Positions 35,111 through 43,732 of a DNA stretch of 64,000 nucleotides are shown here, piece by piece; position 1 is the stretch's first letter, and every line of letters begins with the position of its first letter. The DNA comes from Brachyspira hampsonii 30446. GTDB taxonomy: Bacteria > Spirochaetota > Brachyspiria > Brachyspirales > Brachyspiraceae. The position numbers were made by a program, and so were the translations under genes. The stretch spans positions 1,020,996 to 1,084,995 of the forward strand of contig NZ_JH994110.1 in NCBI RefSeq assembly GCF_000316195.1, in the 5' to 3' direction. The notes under the pieces are model-generated. The model was not told the origin of the DNA. It made no database searches and saw only the letters and a list, made by a program, of their open reading frames with translations.

Positions 35111-36295
35111 ATGGATAATAAAATAACACAAATCAGAATCGGTTTCTCTAATATAGTAATATTCAGAAATATTATAAAAACTAAAGTTATAAAAAAGTTA
35201 TTAAAATTTTTGGAAATTTATAATGATAATGACAAAATAAGAGTGATAGATTATTATTCAGATTTTTTATATGAACTTTTAAAATATAGCGATACAATAG
35301 GCGATTATATATTAGAACAAATATTCCAGGATAATAATATATATATAAATAAATATATAAGAAATGAACATATAAATGATACATTAAAAAATGCACTAAA
35401 AAATGAATTAAATTTCTTTGAAGTTTTATCTTCACTTGATTTTAATACATTATTTTCAGAGGGATATTCCAATCAAATATCAAAGTTAGAAGTAAAGAAA
35501 ATAAATTTTTATGAATTATATAAAAAACATATAGAAGAAATGCCTAAGAAAGGTCATGGAATATTTTTTTATAATAACATGTTTACTCTTGATGACAAAA
35601 AAAATATTATACCGGCAAAGCATAAGGATATGCAGGATATTAAACAATTATACGGTTATGAAAGGGAGAGAAGCAAGGTTATATCAAATACTAAAAGTCT
35701 TCTTGAGGGTAAAAAGGCTAATAATATACTTCTTTATGGTGATGCGGGAACTGGAAAAAGCAGTACTATAAAAGCAATAGCTAATATGTTCAAAGATGAA
35801 GGATTAAGACTTATAGAGGTTAAGAAAAGTCAATTATCATTCATAACTGATATAATAGAAGATTTAAGTTTAAGTCCGCTTAAATTTATAATATTTATAG
35901 ATGATTTAACATTTTCTTATAATGATGATACTTTTTCATATTTAAAAGCCATACTTGAAGGCGGAGTTAACTCTTTCCCTTCAAATGTTGTTGTTTATGC
36001 TACTTCAAATTACAGACACTTAATAAAAGAGAATTTTAATGACAGACAAGGCGATGATATACATATAGAAGATACTATTCAGCAGATAATGAGTTTAACT
36101 AACCGTTTTGGTATAATAATAACATTTCAAAGACCAGACAAAGATTTATTTGTAGATATAGTGCTATCTTATGCCAAAGAAAATAATATAAAAATTGACA
36201 AAGAAGAACTTATAAAACAGGCTGAAAGTTATGCTATAAGAAGTGCCGGAAGAAGTCCGAGAGTTGCAAAACAATTTATAGAATCAATATTATGA
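35111..36295 (+). CDS. DUF815-type AAA+ ATPase
   Basis: A 394-residue protein. Residues 1-160 form a helical, Asn/Lys-rich N-terminal region. Then comes a DUF815 AAA+ domain with the lead-in I-K-Q-L-Y-G-Y-E-R-E-R, Walker A G-D-A-G-T-G-K-S (210-217), Walker B F-I-I-F-I-D-D-L-T-F and sensor Y-A-T-S-N-Y-R-H. The motif after Walker B (S-L-T-N-R-F-G) and the R-S-P-R arginine finger region also fit. Family function is unknown (ATP-dependent, loosely linked to stress and cell-division genes). CGGA lies before the ATG. Confidence 0.85.
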   Translation: MDNKITQIRIGFSNIVIFRNIIKTKVIKKLLKFLEIYNDNDKIRVIDYYSDFLYELLKYSDTIGDYILEQIFQDNNIYINKYIRNEHINDTLKNALKNELNFFEVLSSLDFNTLFSEGYSNQISKLEVKKINFYELYKKHIEEMPKKGHGIFFYNNMFTLDDKKNIIPAKHKDMQDIKQLYGYERERSKVISNTKSLLEGKKANNILLYGDAGTGKSSTIKAIANMFKDEGLRLIEVKKSQLSFITDIIEDLSLSPLKFIIFIDDLTFSYNDDTFSYLKAILEGGVNSFPSNVVVYATSNYRHLIKENFNDRQGDDIHIEDTIQQIMSLTNRFGIIITFQRPDKDLFVDIVLSYAKENNIKIDKEELIKQAESYAIRSAGRSPRVAKQFIESIL

Positions 36296-36391
36296 TTTTT
36301 TATTAAATAAAATTATTTTTTTAATATCATGTCAAAAACTGTCATGCATATATACTATAATACTATTATATCAAAATTAATTTAGGAGTTT

Positions 36392-36568
36392 ATGATGCTT
36401 CCCTTTAATCCGCCTTTTATGTATAGATGTAATTCATGCAGTAAAATTTTTACTAAATCTAAAAAGCCTATTTTAGGAAATACTATATTTTCAATTTTAA
36501 ACAAACCTAAATGTCCTAAATGCGGAAGCAAGGATACTAAATCTATTGATAATATTATAAAAAAATGA
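36392..36568 (+). CDS. small zinc-ribbon protein
   Basis: A short gene of 58 codons. TAGGAG lies 2-7 bases before ATG-ATG, so the start is well supported. The protein reads MMLPFNPPFMYRCNSCSK at its start and has C-x-x-C at 13-16 and C-P-K-C-G-S at 41-45, a rubredoxin-like zinc ribbon. It lies about 100 bases after the DUF815 gene and ends ten bases before the convergent TOPRIM gene. It resembles the zinc-ribbon gene at 1698-1934 in C-terminal pattern. The function is unknown. Confidence 0.7.
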   Translation: MMLPFNPPFMYRCNSCSKIFTKSKKPILGNTIFSILNKPKCPKCGSKDTKSIDNIIKK

Positions 36569-36577
36569 AATTATTAT

Positions 36578-37150
36578 TTATATACTGTCAAAAAACTCTT
36601 TTAAAGAATTTAAATATTCATCATTTAAATTCCAGAAATTGTTATTAGTATAATCTCTTTTATCTTCTTTTATTGTTTTTTTATCATATGATTTTATAGA
36701 TTCTAAATATGCATATATTTTTGCTTTTTTAGCTGGATTTACAGTTTCAGGTATTGAAGTTATACAATTTGTATATTCATCAAAACAATTAATAATATCT
36801 TTTATAACAGCGATATTGCTTAATAGATCTTCTAAAGTACCTAAAGAATTATTATTTGGAAATAAAAATATGTTATTATCATCTATATTCAAATTTCTTT
36901 TTATATTATTTTTAGATTCTTCAAAATTATCATCAGCATCAAATATTACAGCTAATTTATAATTATTATCAATATATTTTTTTATATTGTTAATATTATA
37001 ATCATTAAAACTGTTTCCTCCATTTTCTTCTATGATGATATTATCATTTATATCAGTATCTATTTTATATTGAAATTTAATATAGTCTTTTATGAATTTT
37101 TTATCAGCTATACCTTCAACAAGTATCATATATTTTTTATTATTATCCAT
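36578..37150 (-). CDS. TOPRIM-domain protein (DUF3226/OLD-like nuclease half)
   Basis: A 190-residue protein with a TOPRIM fold: M-I-L-V-E-G (Glu12) followed about 60 residues later by D-A-D-D (Asp71, Asp73), the metal-binding residues of OLD-family nucleases, primases and topoisomerases. The C-terminal part is helical. It lies 3 bases after an AAA ATPase frame and is probably translated together with it. An ATPase plus TOPRIM pair is the make-up of OLD and PARIS (AriA/AriB) phage defence. DUF3226/DUF4435-type partners of AAA ATPases are common, but this assignment is by motif only. Confidence 0.72.
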   Translation of the reverse strand: MDNNKKYMILVEGIADKKFIKDYIKFQYKIDTDINDNIIIEENGGNSFNDYNINNIKKYIDNNYKLAVIFDADDNFEESKNNIKRNLNIDDNNIFLFPNNNSLGTLEDLLSNIAVIKDIINCFDEYTNCITSIPETVNPAKKAKIYAYLESIKSYDKKTIKEDKRDYTNNNFWNLNDEYLNSLKEFFDSI

Positions 37151-37153
37151 AAA

Positions 37154-37489
37154 TTAATACCTTATATCCGAATCATTTTCTAATAATTCTTTCACTCCAT
37201 CAATGCTATAATTATATGATTGAAAACCTTTATTTTCCGTATTAACTATATTAATAATATTTATCATATCTTTCATATCATCAAATTCTTTATCTGATAT
37301 TTCTGATAAAAATTTTAATACTTCATAACTATGAGTCGTAAAAAATATTTGTATATTGTTATTATTCTTACTTAAATTTAATATACTTCTTAATAAATGC
37401 TTAATAGTTTTATGATGCAAACCATTTTCTATCTCATCAACTAATATCATATTATATTGGTTTACTACCATAGGAATTATAATTGACAA
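37154..37489 (-). CDS. AAA ATPase, C-terminal part (Walker B half), TTG start or frameshift product
   Basis: A 111-codon frame that opens at a TTG codon. It contains Walker B M-I-L-V-D-E-I-E-N-G-L-H-H-K and the T-T-H-S-Y-E switch of OLD/SMC-type ATPases. It lacks Walker A, which is in the overlapping frame 37452-38186. The two frames join at an A8 tract (37493-37500). Removing one A gives a single protein (…G-L-K-K-Y-L-S-I-I-I-P…) of 343 residues, so this is half of one gene. No ribosome site lies before the TTG. It may be reached by slippage or be a broken gene. Confidence 0.72.
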   Translation of the reverse strand: MSIIIPMVVNQYNMILVDEIENGLHHKTIKHLLRSILNLSKNNNNIQIFFTTHSYEVLKFLSEISDKEFDDMKDMINIINIVNTENKGFQSYNYSIDGVKELLENDSDIRY

Positions 37490-38186
37490 ATATTTTTTTT
37501 AGCCCATCTCCCATAAGATTTAACAGTATTAGTTCATTCATTTCTTCTATATCCAAATATATATCATTTTTTATTATTTTTATAGATTTTATCTTTTTAT
37601 TGAAAAATGATAGCAAATTTATTAATAATTCTTCATCTTTGTTTTTTATAATATTTGCAAGAGAATCCAATAAATCACGGCATTCTACAACATTATACAA
37701 ATATAATTCTGATATATTATTAATGTATTCTTTTGCACCAATTTTTTTTATTGTTTTTCTAATACTTCCATTTCTAAAAATATATTTATATTCTTCTATT
37801 TTATTTTCTAATTCTACATTAAGTTTATATTCTAATTCGTTAAGCTCATCAGTTTTATTTTCAAATGAAATATCTTTTCTTAATATGGGCGATATAATTA
37901 AATTATGATTTATATCATCAAATTTATAATCAAATTCTATGCTGTTATTTTTATAATCAAAATTATAAAACAAATTTTTTAATTCTGAATTTTCATTTAT
38001 TCTTCTTATAGAATTGATATGATAAGCTATTGAACAGTCAGGCATACCTGATATTATAGCTATGGCTTCAAGTATGCTTGTTTTTCCGCAATTATTTTGA
38101 CCAACTAATAGATTAATTTTATTTAAATTATTTATTTTTAGTTTATCAAATCCTCTAAAATTTTTAATTGATATATTTTGAAGCAT
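37452..38186 (-). CDS. AAA ATPase, N-terminal part (Walker A half)
   Basis: A 244-codon frame with the OLD/AAA_15-type start L-Q-N-I-S-I-K-N-F-R-G-F-D-K-L, Walker A V-G-Q-N-N-C-G-K-T-S (29-37), a helical middle region and the signature-like N-L-M-G-D-G-L-K-K. It stops 19 codons later in a stretch that looks out of frame (I-F-V-N-Y-N-S-Y). The ATPase core continues in the overlapping frame at 37154-37489. AGGTTT precedes the ATG. Together with the TOPRIM gene this forms a probable two-gene cassette. Confidence 0.78.
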   Translation of the reverse strand: MLQNISIKNFRGFDKLKINNLNKINLLVGQNNCGKTSILEAIAIISGMPDCSIAYHINSIRRINENSELKNLFYNFDYKNNSIEFDYKFDDINHNLIISPILRKDISFENKTDELNELEYKLNVELENKIEEYKYIFRNGSIRKTIKKIGAKEYINNISELYLYNVVECRDLLDSLANIIKNKDEELLINLLSFFNKKIKSIKIIKNDIYLDIEEMNELILLNLMGDGLKKIFVNYNSYGSKPI

Positions 38187-38322
38187 AACTAAAACCTATA
38201 TTCTAATTTTTATAGAATATCGGAATTTTTTTAATAAAATAGATATTATCATTATTGTATTAATTGATTTATTATATTAGAATTAATCAAACTTATAATA
38301 TATTTTTTATTAGGAGAAAAAC

Positions 38323-38811
38323 ATGAAAGTAGCTATAATATTTGGAAGCAGATCTGATACTGATAAAATGAGAGGAGCTGCTTCTTGCTTAAAAGAATTT
38401 GCAATTGAATACAAAGCCTTTGTTCTTTCTGCTCACAGAGTACCGGAACATCTTGAAAAAACTATAAAACATATAGAAGAAAATGGATATGAAGTAATCA
38501 TAGCAGGGGCAGGACTTGCTGCACATTTGCCTGGTGTTATAGCATCAAAAACAATTCTTCCTGTAATAGGAGTACCTATAAGTGCAAGCAATCTTGACGG
38601 AATGGACGCTTTACTTTCTATAGTTCAAATGCCTAAACCTATAACTGTTGCAACTGTTGGTATTAATAATTCTTATAATGCTGGAATGCTTGCTGTTGAG
38701 ATGCTTGCTTTAAAATATAATGATATAAAAAATAAATTAATTGAATACAGAAAAAAAATGAAAGAAGATTTTATTTCTGATAATGAAAAGCCTATAGAAT
38801 TTGACATATAA
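38323..38811 (+). CDS. purE: N5-carboxyaminoimidazole ribonucleotide mutase PurE (class I)
   Basis: A 162-residue enzyme of purine synthesis that converts N5-CAIR to CAIR. It shows G-S-R-S-D at 8-12, S-A-H-R-V-P-E and A-G-A-G-L-A-A-H-L-P-G-V. The later segment L-D-G-M-D-A-L-L-S-I-V-Q-M-P is the class I signature, which differs from the class II (direct AIR carboxylase) form described from Treponema. A class I enzyme normally needs PurK, which is not in this window. TAGGAGAAAA lies before the ATG. It is followed by purC. Confidence 0.92.
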   Translation: MKVAIIFGSRSDTDKMRGAASCLKEFAIEYKAFVLSAHRVPEHLEKTIKHIEENGYEVIIAGAGLAAHLPGVIASKTILPVIGVPISASNLDGMDALLSIVQMPKPITVATVGINNSYNAGMLAVEMLALKYNDIKNKLIEYRKKMKEDFISDNEKPIEFDI

Positions 38812-38920
38812 TTAATTTTATAATTTTATAATTTTATAACATTACTATATAGAAAAATTCTCAAAAAAAGTATATAATATATGGAATACAAAAAAGTTTT
38901 TACTTATATAGGAGTTATCT

Positions 38921-39637
38921 ATGTCTAAAGAAAAAAAAGAAATGATATATGAAGGTAAAGCTAAAAAAGTTTATGCTACTGATAATCCAGATGAAATAAT
39001 TGTGTATTATAAAGATGATGCTACTGCTTTTAATGGAGAAAAAAAAGGTTCTATCAAAGATAAAGGTGTTATGAATAATGAGATTACTTCATTGCTTTTT
39101 AAAATGCTTGAAAAGAACGGAGTAAAAACTCACTTTATAGAAAAATTAAATGACAGAGAACAGCTTTGTCAAAAAGTAAAAATATTCCCATTAGAAGTAA
39201 TTGTAAGAAATTTAATAGCAGGATCTATGGCTAAAAGACTTGGTATAGAGGAAGGGACAGTTCCTCCTAATACTATATTTGAAATTTGCTACAAAAATGA
39301 TGAATACGGAGATCCTTTAATTAATGATCATCATGCTGTTGCTTTGAAACTAGCTACTTATGATGAATTAAAATATATCTATGAAGTAACAGCAAAAGTT
39401 AATAATCTATTAAAAGATGCTTTGGATAAAATAGGAATTACTTTGGTTGATTTCAAAGTGGAATTCGGTAAAAATTCAAAAGGTGAAATACTTCTCGCTG
39501 ATGAAATAACACCTGATACTTGCAGATTCTGGGATAAGGAAACAGGTAAAAAATTAGATAAAGACAGATTCAGAAGAGATTTAGGATCTATTGAAGAGGC
39601 TTATATAGAAGTTTTAAATAGACTTAATAACCTATAA
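38921..39637 (+). CDS. purC: phosphoribosylaminoimidazole-succinocarboxamide synthase PurC
   Basis: A 238-residue enzyme that joins CAIR and aspartate to make SAICAR, the step after PurE. It shows Y-E-G-K-A-K-K-V-Y near the N terminus, [20 protein letters not shown] and [13 protein letters not shown], all hallmarks of the family. TAGGAG is 7 bases before the ATG. It lies 109 bases after purE and probably shares its transcript. A TATAAT-like sequence just upstream may give it an extra start. A strong hairpin follows. Confidence 0.96.
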   Translation: MSKEKKEMIYEGKAKKVYATDNPDEIIVYYKDDATAFNGEKKGSIKDKGVMNNEITSLLFKMLEKNGVKTHFIEKLNDREQLCQKVKIFPLEVIVRNLIAGSMAKRLGIEEGTVPPNTIFEICYKNDEYGDPLINDHHAVALKLATYDELKYIYEVTAKVNNLLKDALDKIGITLVDFKVEFGKNSKGEILLADEITPDTCRFWDKETGKKLDKDRFRRDLGSIEEAYIEVLNRLNNL

Positions 39638-39659
39638 TTTATAGTGTTAATATAAAATA

Positions 39660-39700
39660 AAAGACTTTGCTTGAGATTATATCCTGCAAAGTCTTTTTTA
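39660..39700. terminator. bidirectional terminator after purC
   Basis: AAAGACTTTGC and GCAAAGTCTTTTTT form a perfect stem of about ten pairs around an AT loop, with T6 on the plus side and A-rich sequence on the other. It serves purC and possibly the convergent gene at 39718. Confidence 0.85.
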
Positions 39701-39717
39701 TGTTTATTAATTGAATT

Positions 39718-40203
39718 TTATTTTTGTTCTGGTTCTTTTATTTCTGTTATTTTTACTTCTTTTACTTTTTCATCGGCTGTTTTTTTCAATGTTAATTTTT
39801 CTCTGTCATTTTCAGCTATATAATAATTGTTTCTTAATTTTAATATTATATCCTTAGCACCATTAATACCGTCATTTTTTTTATATGCCTGAATGAGCAT
39901 TTGTATTAATGATATAGTAGATGGAAGCCCTATATATATAATTGCCACTCCTGCAGAAGGGATAGTTGCTATTGAGGAAGCTATTAATGCTTTATCTTTG
40001 CCAAATTTTTTTGATGATACTATAGCAGTAACAGCAACTAGAACACCGCCTATAAGAACACCCCATGCAATTTTACCTGTATTTTTTATGTTAGAAACTT
40101 TATTTCCAAGTTTATGTTCTATGTAAATAACATCATCATCTGACATAAGAGCATTTACTAACTCTTCTTCATTCATACAAATTTTATAAGAAACTTCTTT
40201 CAT
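39718..40203 (-). CDS. hypothetical membrane protein
   Basis: A 161-residue protein with a soluble acidic N terminus (to about 43) and two membrane segments (about 45-62 and 75-103, Gly/Ala-rich). A Lys/Glu-rich C-terminal tail ends in P-E-Q-K. GAGGTTAG lies upstream of the ATG. No family was recognised. Small hydrophobic proteins of this plan are common in the genus. There is no sign of an operon with purC, which is convergent. Confidence 0.7.
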   Translation of the reverse strand: MKEVSYKICMNEEELVNALMSDDDVIYIEHKLGNKVSNIKNTGKIAWGVLIGGVLVAVTAIVSSKKFGKDKALIASSIATIPSAGVAIIYIGLPSTISLIQMLIQAYKKNDGINGAKDIILKLRNNYYIAENDREKLTLKKTADEKVKEVKITEIKEPEQK

Positions 40204-40295
40204 AATAATTTCTAACCTCAGCTTTATTATATCTTTTGATGATTATATAATAAAGTTATTGATAAAAAAGTCAATTACTAGATAAATATTTTTAT

Positions 40296-40467
40296 TAGAC
40301 TTGTTTAAAAACTCAATTTGCTGATAATTATATTTTTTTAATTTTAATATTTTTTTATTATAATTGGGCTTTGAAGCACATATATTCATTTCGTAGTAAA
40401 GCAAAAGACTGCATATTTATATAATAATTCATACTTAATTTTGTAAAATAGTTTAAAAACAAGTCTA
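40296..40467. mobile_element. palindromic MITE-like element, copy 3 (short, degenerate)
   Basis: It starts TAGACTTGTTTAAAAACT and ends with GTTTAAAAACAAGTCTA, TA at both ends. At 172 bp it is the shortest copy and has lost most of the GC-rich middle, but it keeps AAAAGACTGCATATTTATATA. It ends five bases before the purF stop codon, so the purF message probably runs through it. Confidence 0.7.
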
Positions 40468-40472
40468 TTATA

Positions 40473-41885
40473 TCAGCAAGTTTTATCAGCTGAAGGCTTA
40501 TTCGGTATTTCAGTAGGATATTTTCCTGTGAAACAGCCTATGCAGTAATTGTGATTTTCTAAAGCTTCAAGCATATCTTCTATAGTTAGATATTCCAAAG
40601 TATCAGCATTAATTTCCTTTCTGATTTCTTCTACAGAGAGTTTAGCTCCTATGAGTTCTTTTTTAGAAGATATATCTACTCCGTAATAACAAGGACTATT
40701 TATAACAGGGGAGGCAGATCTGAAATGCACCTCCTTAGCACCGGCTCTCCTTACAATATCTATCAATATTTTACTTGTTGTTCCTCTCACTAGAGAATCA
40801 TCTATTAATATAACTCTTTTTCCATTTATTAAGTGTTTTAAAGGATTGAATTTTAGTTTAACAGTTTCTTCTCTTGAAGATTGTTCAGGCATAATAAATG
40901 TTCTTCCTATATATCTGTTTTTTACTAAACCTATGCTGTATGGAATTTTACTCTCTGTAGCAAATCCTAATGCCGCTATAGTTCCTGAGTCCTGAACACC
41001 TATAACTATATCCGCATCTACTTTATTTTTTTTAGCAAGCAATACACCTGTTTGAAATCTTACATTATAAACATTGATGCCGTCTATATTACTTTCCGGA
41101 CGGGCAAAGTATATATGTTCAAAAGCACAAGGATAATGTTTAACTTCCTCTTTAATATATTTGAAAGATTTTACACCTTCTTCATCTATTATAACCATTT
41201 CTCCAGCTTCTATATCTCTTATAAATTTAGAACCTACCGCATCCAAAGCACAAGATTCAGAAGCTAAAAAATAATCTCCATTAGCATTAGTACCCAAACA
41301 TAATGGTCTTATTCCATGAGGATCTCTTACCCCAATAAGTTTTCCATCAACAACTATAACAAGAGCAAAAGCTCCTTTTATAATATTTATAGTTTCTTTT
41401 ATACCTTCTATAAAATTACTTACAGTTTTTCTAGCTATAAGTTTAATAATGACCTCTGTATCAGAAGTAGCATTAAATGTAGCTCCTTCTTCTTCTAATT
41501 TGTATCTCAATTCTTCTGCATTAGTTAAGTTTCCATTATGTGCGATTGAAATCTGACCTAGTCTGAATAGATTTTCAAGAGGCTGAGCATTTTCTATTTT
41601 GCTAGCTCCTGTAGTAGAGTATCTTACATGCCCTATAGCAATATTTCCTTCTGTGTCTTTAGGAATATTACTTGTAAACAAATCAGATACAAGTCCCATA
41701 GCTTTATATGTGAACAAATGTTTATAATTTGATATTGTAATACCAGCACTTTCCTGACCTCTATGCTGTAATGAATAGAGGGCATAATTTAGAGTTTTTA
41801 ATATATCTTTCTTAATATCTTTGGAATAAATACCAAATACACCGCATTCTTCTCTAGGCTTATCATATATTGTAATATTATTCAT
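40473..41885 (-). CDS. purF: amidophosphoribosyltransferase PurF
   Basis: A 470-residue enzyme that catalyses the first committed step of purine synthesis, converting PRPP plus glutamine to phosphoribosylamine. The nucleophile is the cysteine in E-E-C-G-V-F-G (Cys14-15 after a short propeptide, as in the B. subtilis type). The PRPP site is V-I-L-I-D-D-S-L-V-R-G-T-T. Four C-terminal cysteines (…H-N-Y-C-I-G-C-F-T-G) and internal Cys residues suit the Fe-S type. It stands on the opposite strand from purE-purC. It ends five bases from a palindromic element. Confidence 0.96.
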   Translation of the reverse strand: MNNITIYDKPREECGVFGIYSKDIKKDILKTLNYALYSLQHRGQESAGITISNYKHLFTYKAMGLVSDLFTSNIPKDTEGNIAIGHVRYSTTGASKIENAQPLENLFRLGQISIAHNGNLTNAEELRYKLEEEGATFNATSDTEVIIKLIARKTVSNFIEGIKETINIIKGAFALVIVVDGKLIGVRDPHGIRPLCLGTNANGDYFLASESCALDAVGSKFIRDIEAGEMVIIDEEGVKSFKYIKEEVKHYPCAFEHIYFARPESNIDGINVYNVRFQTGVLLAKKNKVDADIVIGVQDSGTIAALGFATESKIPYSIGLVKNRYIGRTFIMPEQSSREETVKLKFNPLKHLINGKRVILIDDSLVRGTTSKILIDIVRRAGAKEVHFRSASPVINSPCYYGVDISSKKELIGAKLSVEEIRKEINADTLEYLTIEDMLEALENHNYCIGCFTGKYPTEIPNKPSADKTC

Positions 41886-41976
41886 ATATTATTATAACCA
41901 ACTTTATTTTTATTTTTGACTTGACAATATTATAATTAATTGCATTTTTACACAATAGATTTATTGAATATTTTTT

Positions 41977-42428
41977 TTTATTATTGCTATGCTCGCCTCC
42001 GCATATAAAAGATGCCAGCTGAAGCTGTCATCTGCTTCGGCTCGCTTTATTATTGCTATGCTGCCTCCACATATAAAAGATTCCAGCTGAAGCTGTCATC
42101 TGCTTTGGCTTGCTTTATTATTGCTATGCTCGCCTCCGCATATAAAAGATTCCAGCTGAAGCTGTCATCTGCTTTGGCTTGCTTTATTATTGCTATGCTC
42201 GCCTCCGCATATAAAAGATGCCAGCTGAAGCCGTTATCTGCTTTGGCTTGCTTTATTATTGCTATGCTCGCCTCCGCATATAAAAGATTCCAGCTGAAGC
42301 TGTCATCTGCTTTGGCTCGCTTTATTATTGCTATGCTGCCTCCGCATATAAAAGATGCCGGCTGAAGCTGTCATCTGCTTTGGCTCGCTTTATTATTGCC
42401 ATGCTGCCTCCACATATAAAAGATTCTG
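41977..42428. repeat. tandem minisatellite, about 6.6 units of 68/69 bp
   Basis: Units begin TTTATTATTGCTATGCT at 41977, 42046, 42114, 42183, 42252, 42321 and 42389. Four of six spacings are exactly 69 bases and two are 68, from a C missing in GCTCGCCTCC. The unit carries a near-palindromic CAGCTGAAGCTG and is richer in G+C than its surroundings. An open frame across it has no start context and would be shifted by the 68-base units. The gap 41886-42527 holds this array and nothing else supported. Confidence 0.9.
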
Positions 42429-42527
42429 GATAAAGCTCTCATATCTTTTATAAGACTTGTATCAATATTGTATAGATTTATATTCTAATTATCATCTAAT
42501 TTTTTTAATTCTTCTTTATTTTTAGGC

Positions 42528-43559
42528 TTATATATAATTAAATTTTCCATAAGTAATTTTTTTATGCAAAGATATTGCCTCAGAATCCGTAAGATGAGCA
42601 ACATAATCTTTTACTAATTCTTCATCACTATTGTATGGTATATCTGCTTTTTTGAATAAAGTATCTTCTTCTATGATGTCTTTATGCTTTAATAAGTATT
42701 CAAATATTGTTGATATTATTCTATTTACTCTTTCTACATCTTCAAGTATTGCTTTGCTTTCATATACAGTTTTAAACATAAAAGCTCTTAAATCGTTTAT
42801 GGCTTTTAATACTTTTTCATCGATATCAATTTCCATTTTTTCCATGCTGGCTTCTATAACACCCATAATCATAGTGTCAGCTCTCTCACCATAAGTAGTG
42901 CCAAGAATTTTAACTATATCTTTAGGTAAATCTTCATATTTAAGAAGTCCGTATCTTATAGCATCATCAACATCATGATTGGCATAAGCTATAGTATCAG
43001 ATATTCTAACTATCATACCCTCATTGGTTGAAGGACCTGATGAGTCTGCGATGAGTTTTCCGTTTTTTCCTTTAGTATGCTTTATAATACCATCTCGTAC
43101 TTCAAAACTTAAATTAAGTCCTTTTCCTTTTTCTAAATGTTCTACTACTCTTAAAGAATGCGAAGAATGATGAAAACCTTTAAAATATTTTGATATAGCC
43201 TTCTCTCCTGCATGTCCGAATGGAGAATGCCCCAGATCATGTCCGAATGCAATAGCCTCTGTTAAATCTTCATTGAGTCTTAAAGCCCTTGCTATGCTTC
43301 TTGCTATTTGCATAACTTCAAGAGTATGAGTGAGTCTGGTTCTGAAATCTCCAACTGAAAGCATTATTACCTGTGCTTTATCTTTAAGGCGTCTGAAATA
43401 TTCGCTATGTACTATTCTGTCTCTGTCTTGCATATAAATAGTTCTTATATCGTCTTTTTCTCTAGGGTATACTGTTCCTTTGCTGTCAGCTGAAAAAGAT
43501 GCAGCAGGAGATAAAAAACTTTTTTCTCTGGTTTCTATATCAAGTCTTATAGTTCTCAA
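42528..43559 (-). CDS. dgt: deoxyguanosinetriphosphate triphosphohydrolase-like protein
   Basis: A 343-residue HD-domain enzyme that would split dGTP (or other dNTPs) into deoxynucleoside and triphosphate. Metal-binding residues are seen in R-L-T-H-T-L-E-V (His), G-H-D-L-G-H (His-Asp) and D-D-A-I-R-Y-G. The start is a TTG codon (43557-43559) preceded by AAGGAAAATATT. No ATG with a ribosome site lies near, and the first internal ATG is 42 codons in. Length is closer to the dGTPase-like (about 330-380) than the E. coli (505) form. Confidence 0.9.
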   Translation of the reverse strand: MRTIRLDIETREKSFLSPAASFSADSKGTVYPREKDDIRTIYMQDRDRIVHSEYFRRLKDKAQVIMLSVGDFRTRLTHTLEVMQIARSIARALRLNEDLTEAIAFGHDLGHSPFGHAGEKAISKYFKGFHHSSHSLRVVEHLEKGKGLNLSFEVRDGIIKHTKGKNGKLIADSSGPSTNEGMIVRISDTIAYANHDVDDAIRYGLLKYEDLPKDIVKILGTTYGERADTMIMGVIEASMEKMEIDIDEKVLKAINDLRAFMFKTVYESKAILEDVERVNRIISTIFEYLLKHKDIIEEDTLFKKADIPYNSDEELVKDYVAHLTDSEAISLHKKITYGKFNYI

Positions 43560-43732
43560 AATATTTTCCTTATAATAAAATAATAGTTTTAATACTCTAA
43601 TAATTATGTTAATAATAAATCAATTAATAAAAAAATACAATTATAATTTATTTAAAGAAATAAAAATCTCTATTTTGATAAAAAATATAGATGAGATTAA
43701 GTAAATATTGAACAAAATATTTTTATTTTATA

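Noticed and set aside
41052..41498. small plus-strand frames inside purF
   Set aside because: They lie within the well-conserved purF gene on the other strand.
42012..42365. 117-codon open frame across the minisatellite
   Set aside because: It consists only of the 69-bp repeat, has no ribosome site, and 68-base units would shift the frame; it is open by virtue of the repeat length being divisible by three.
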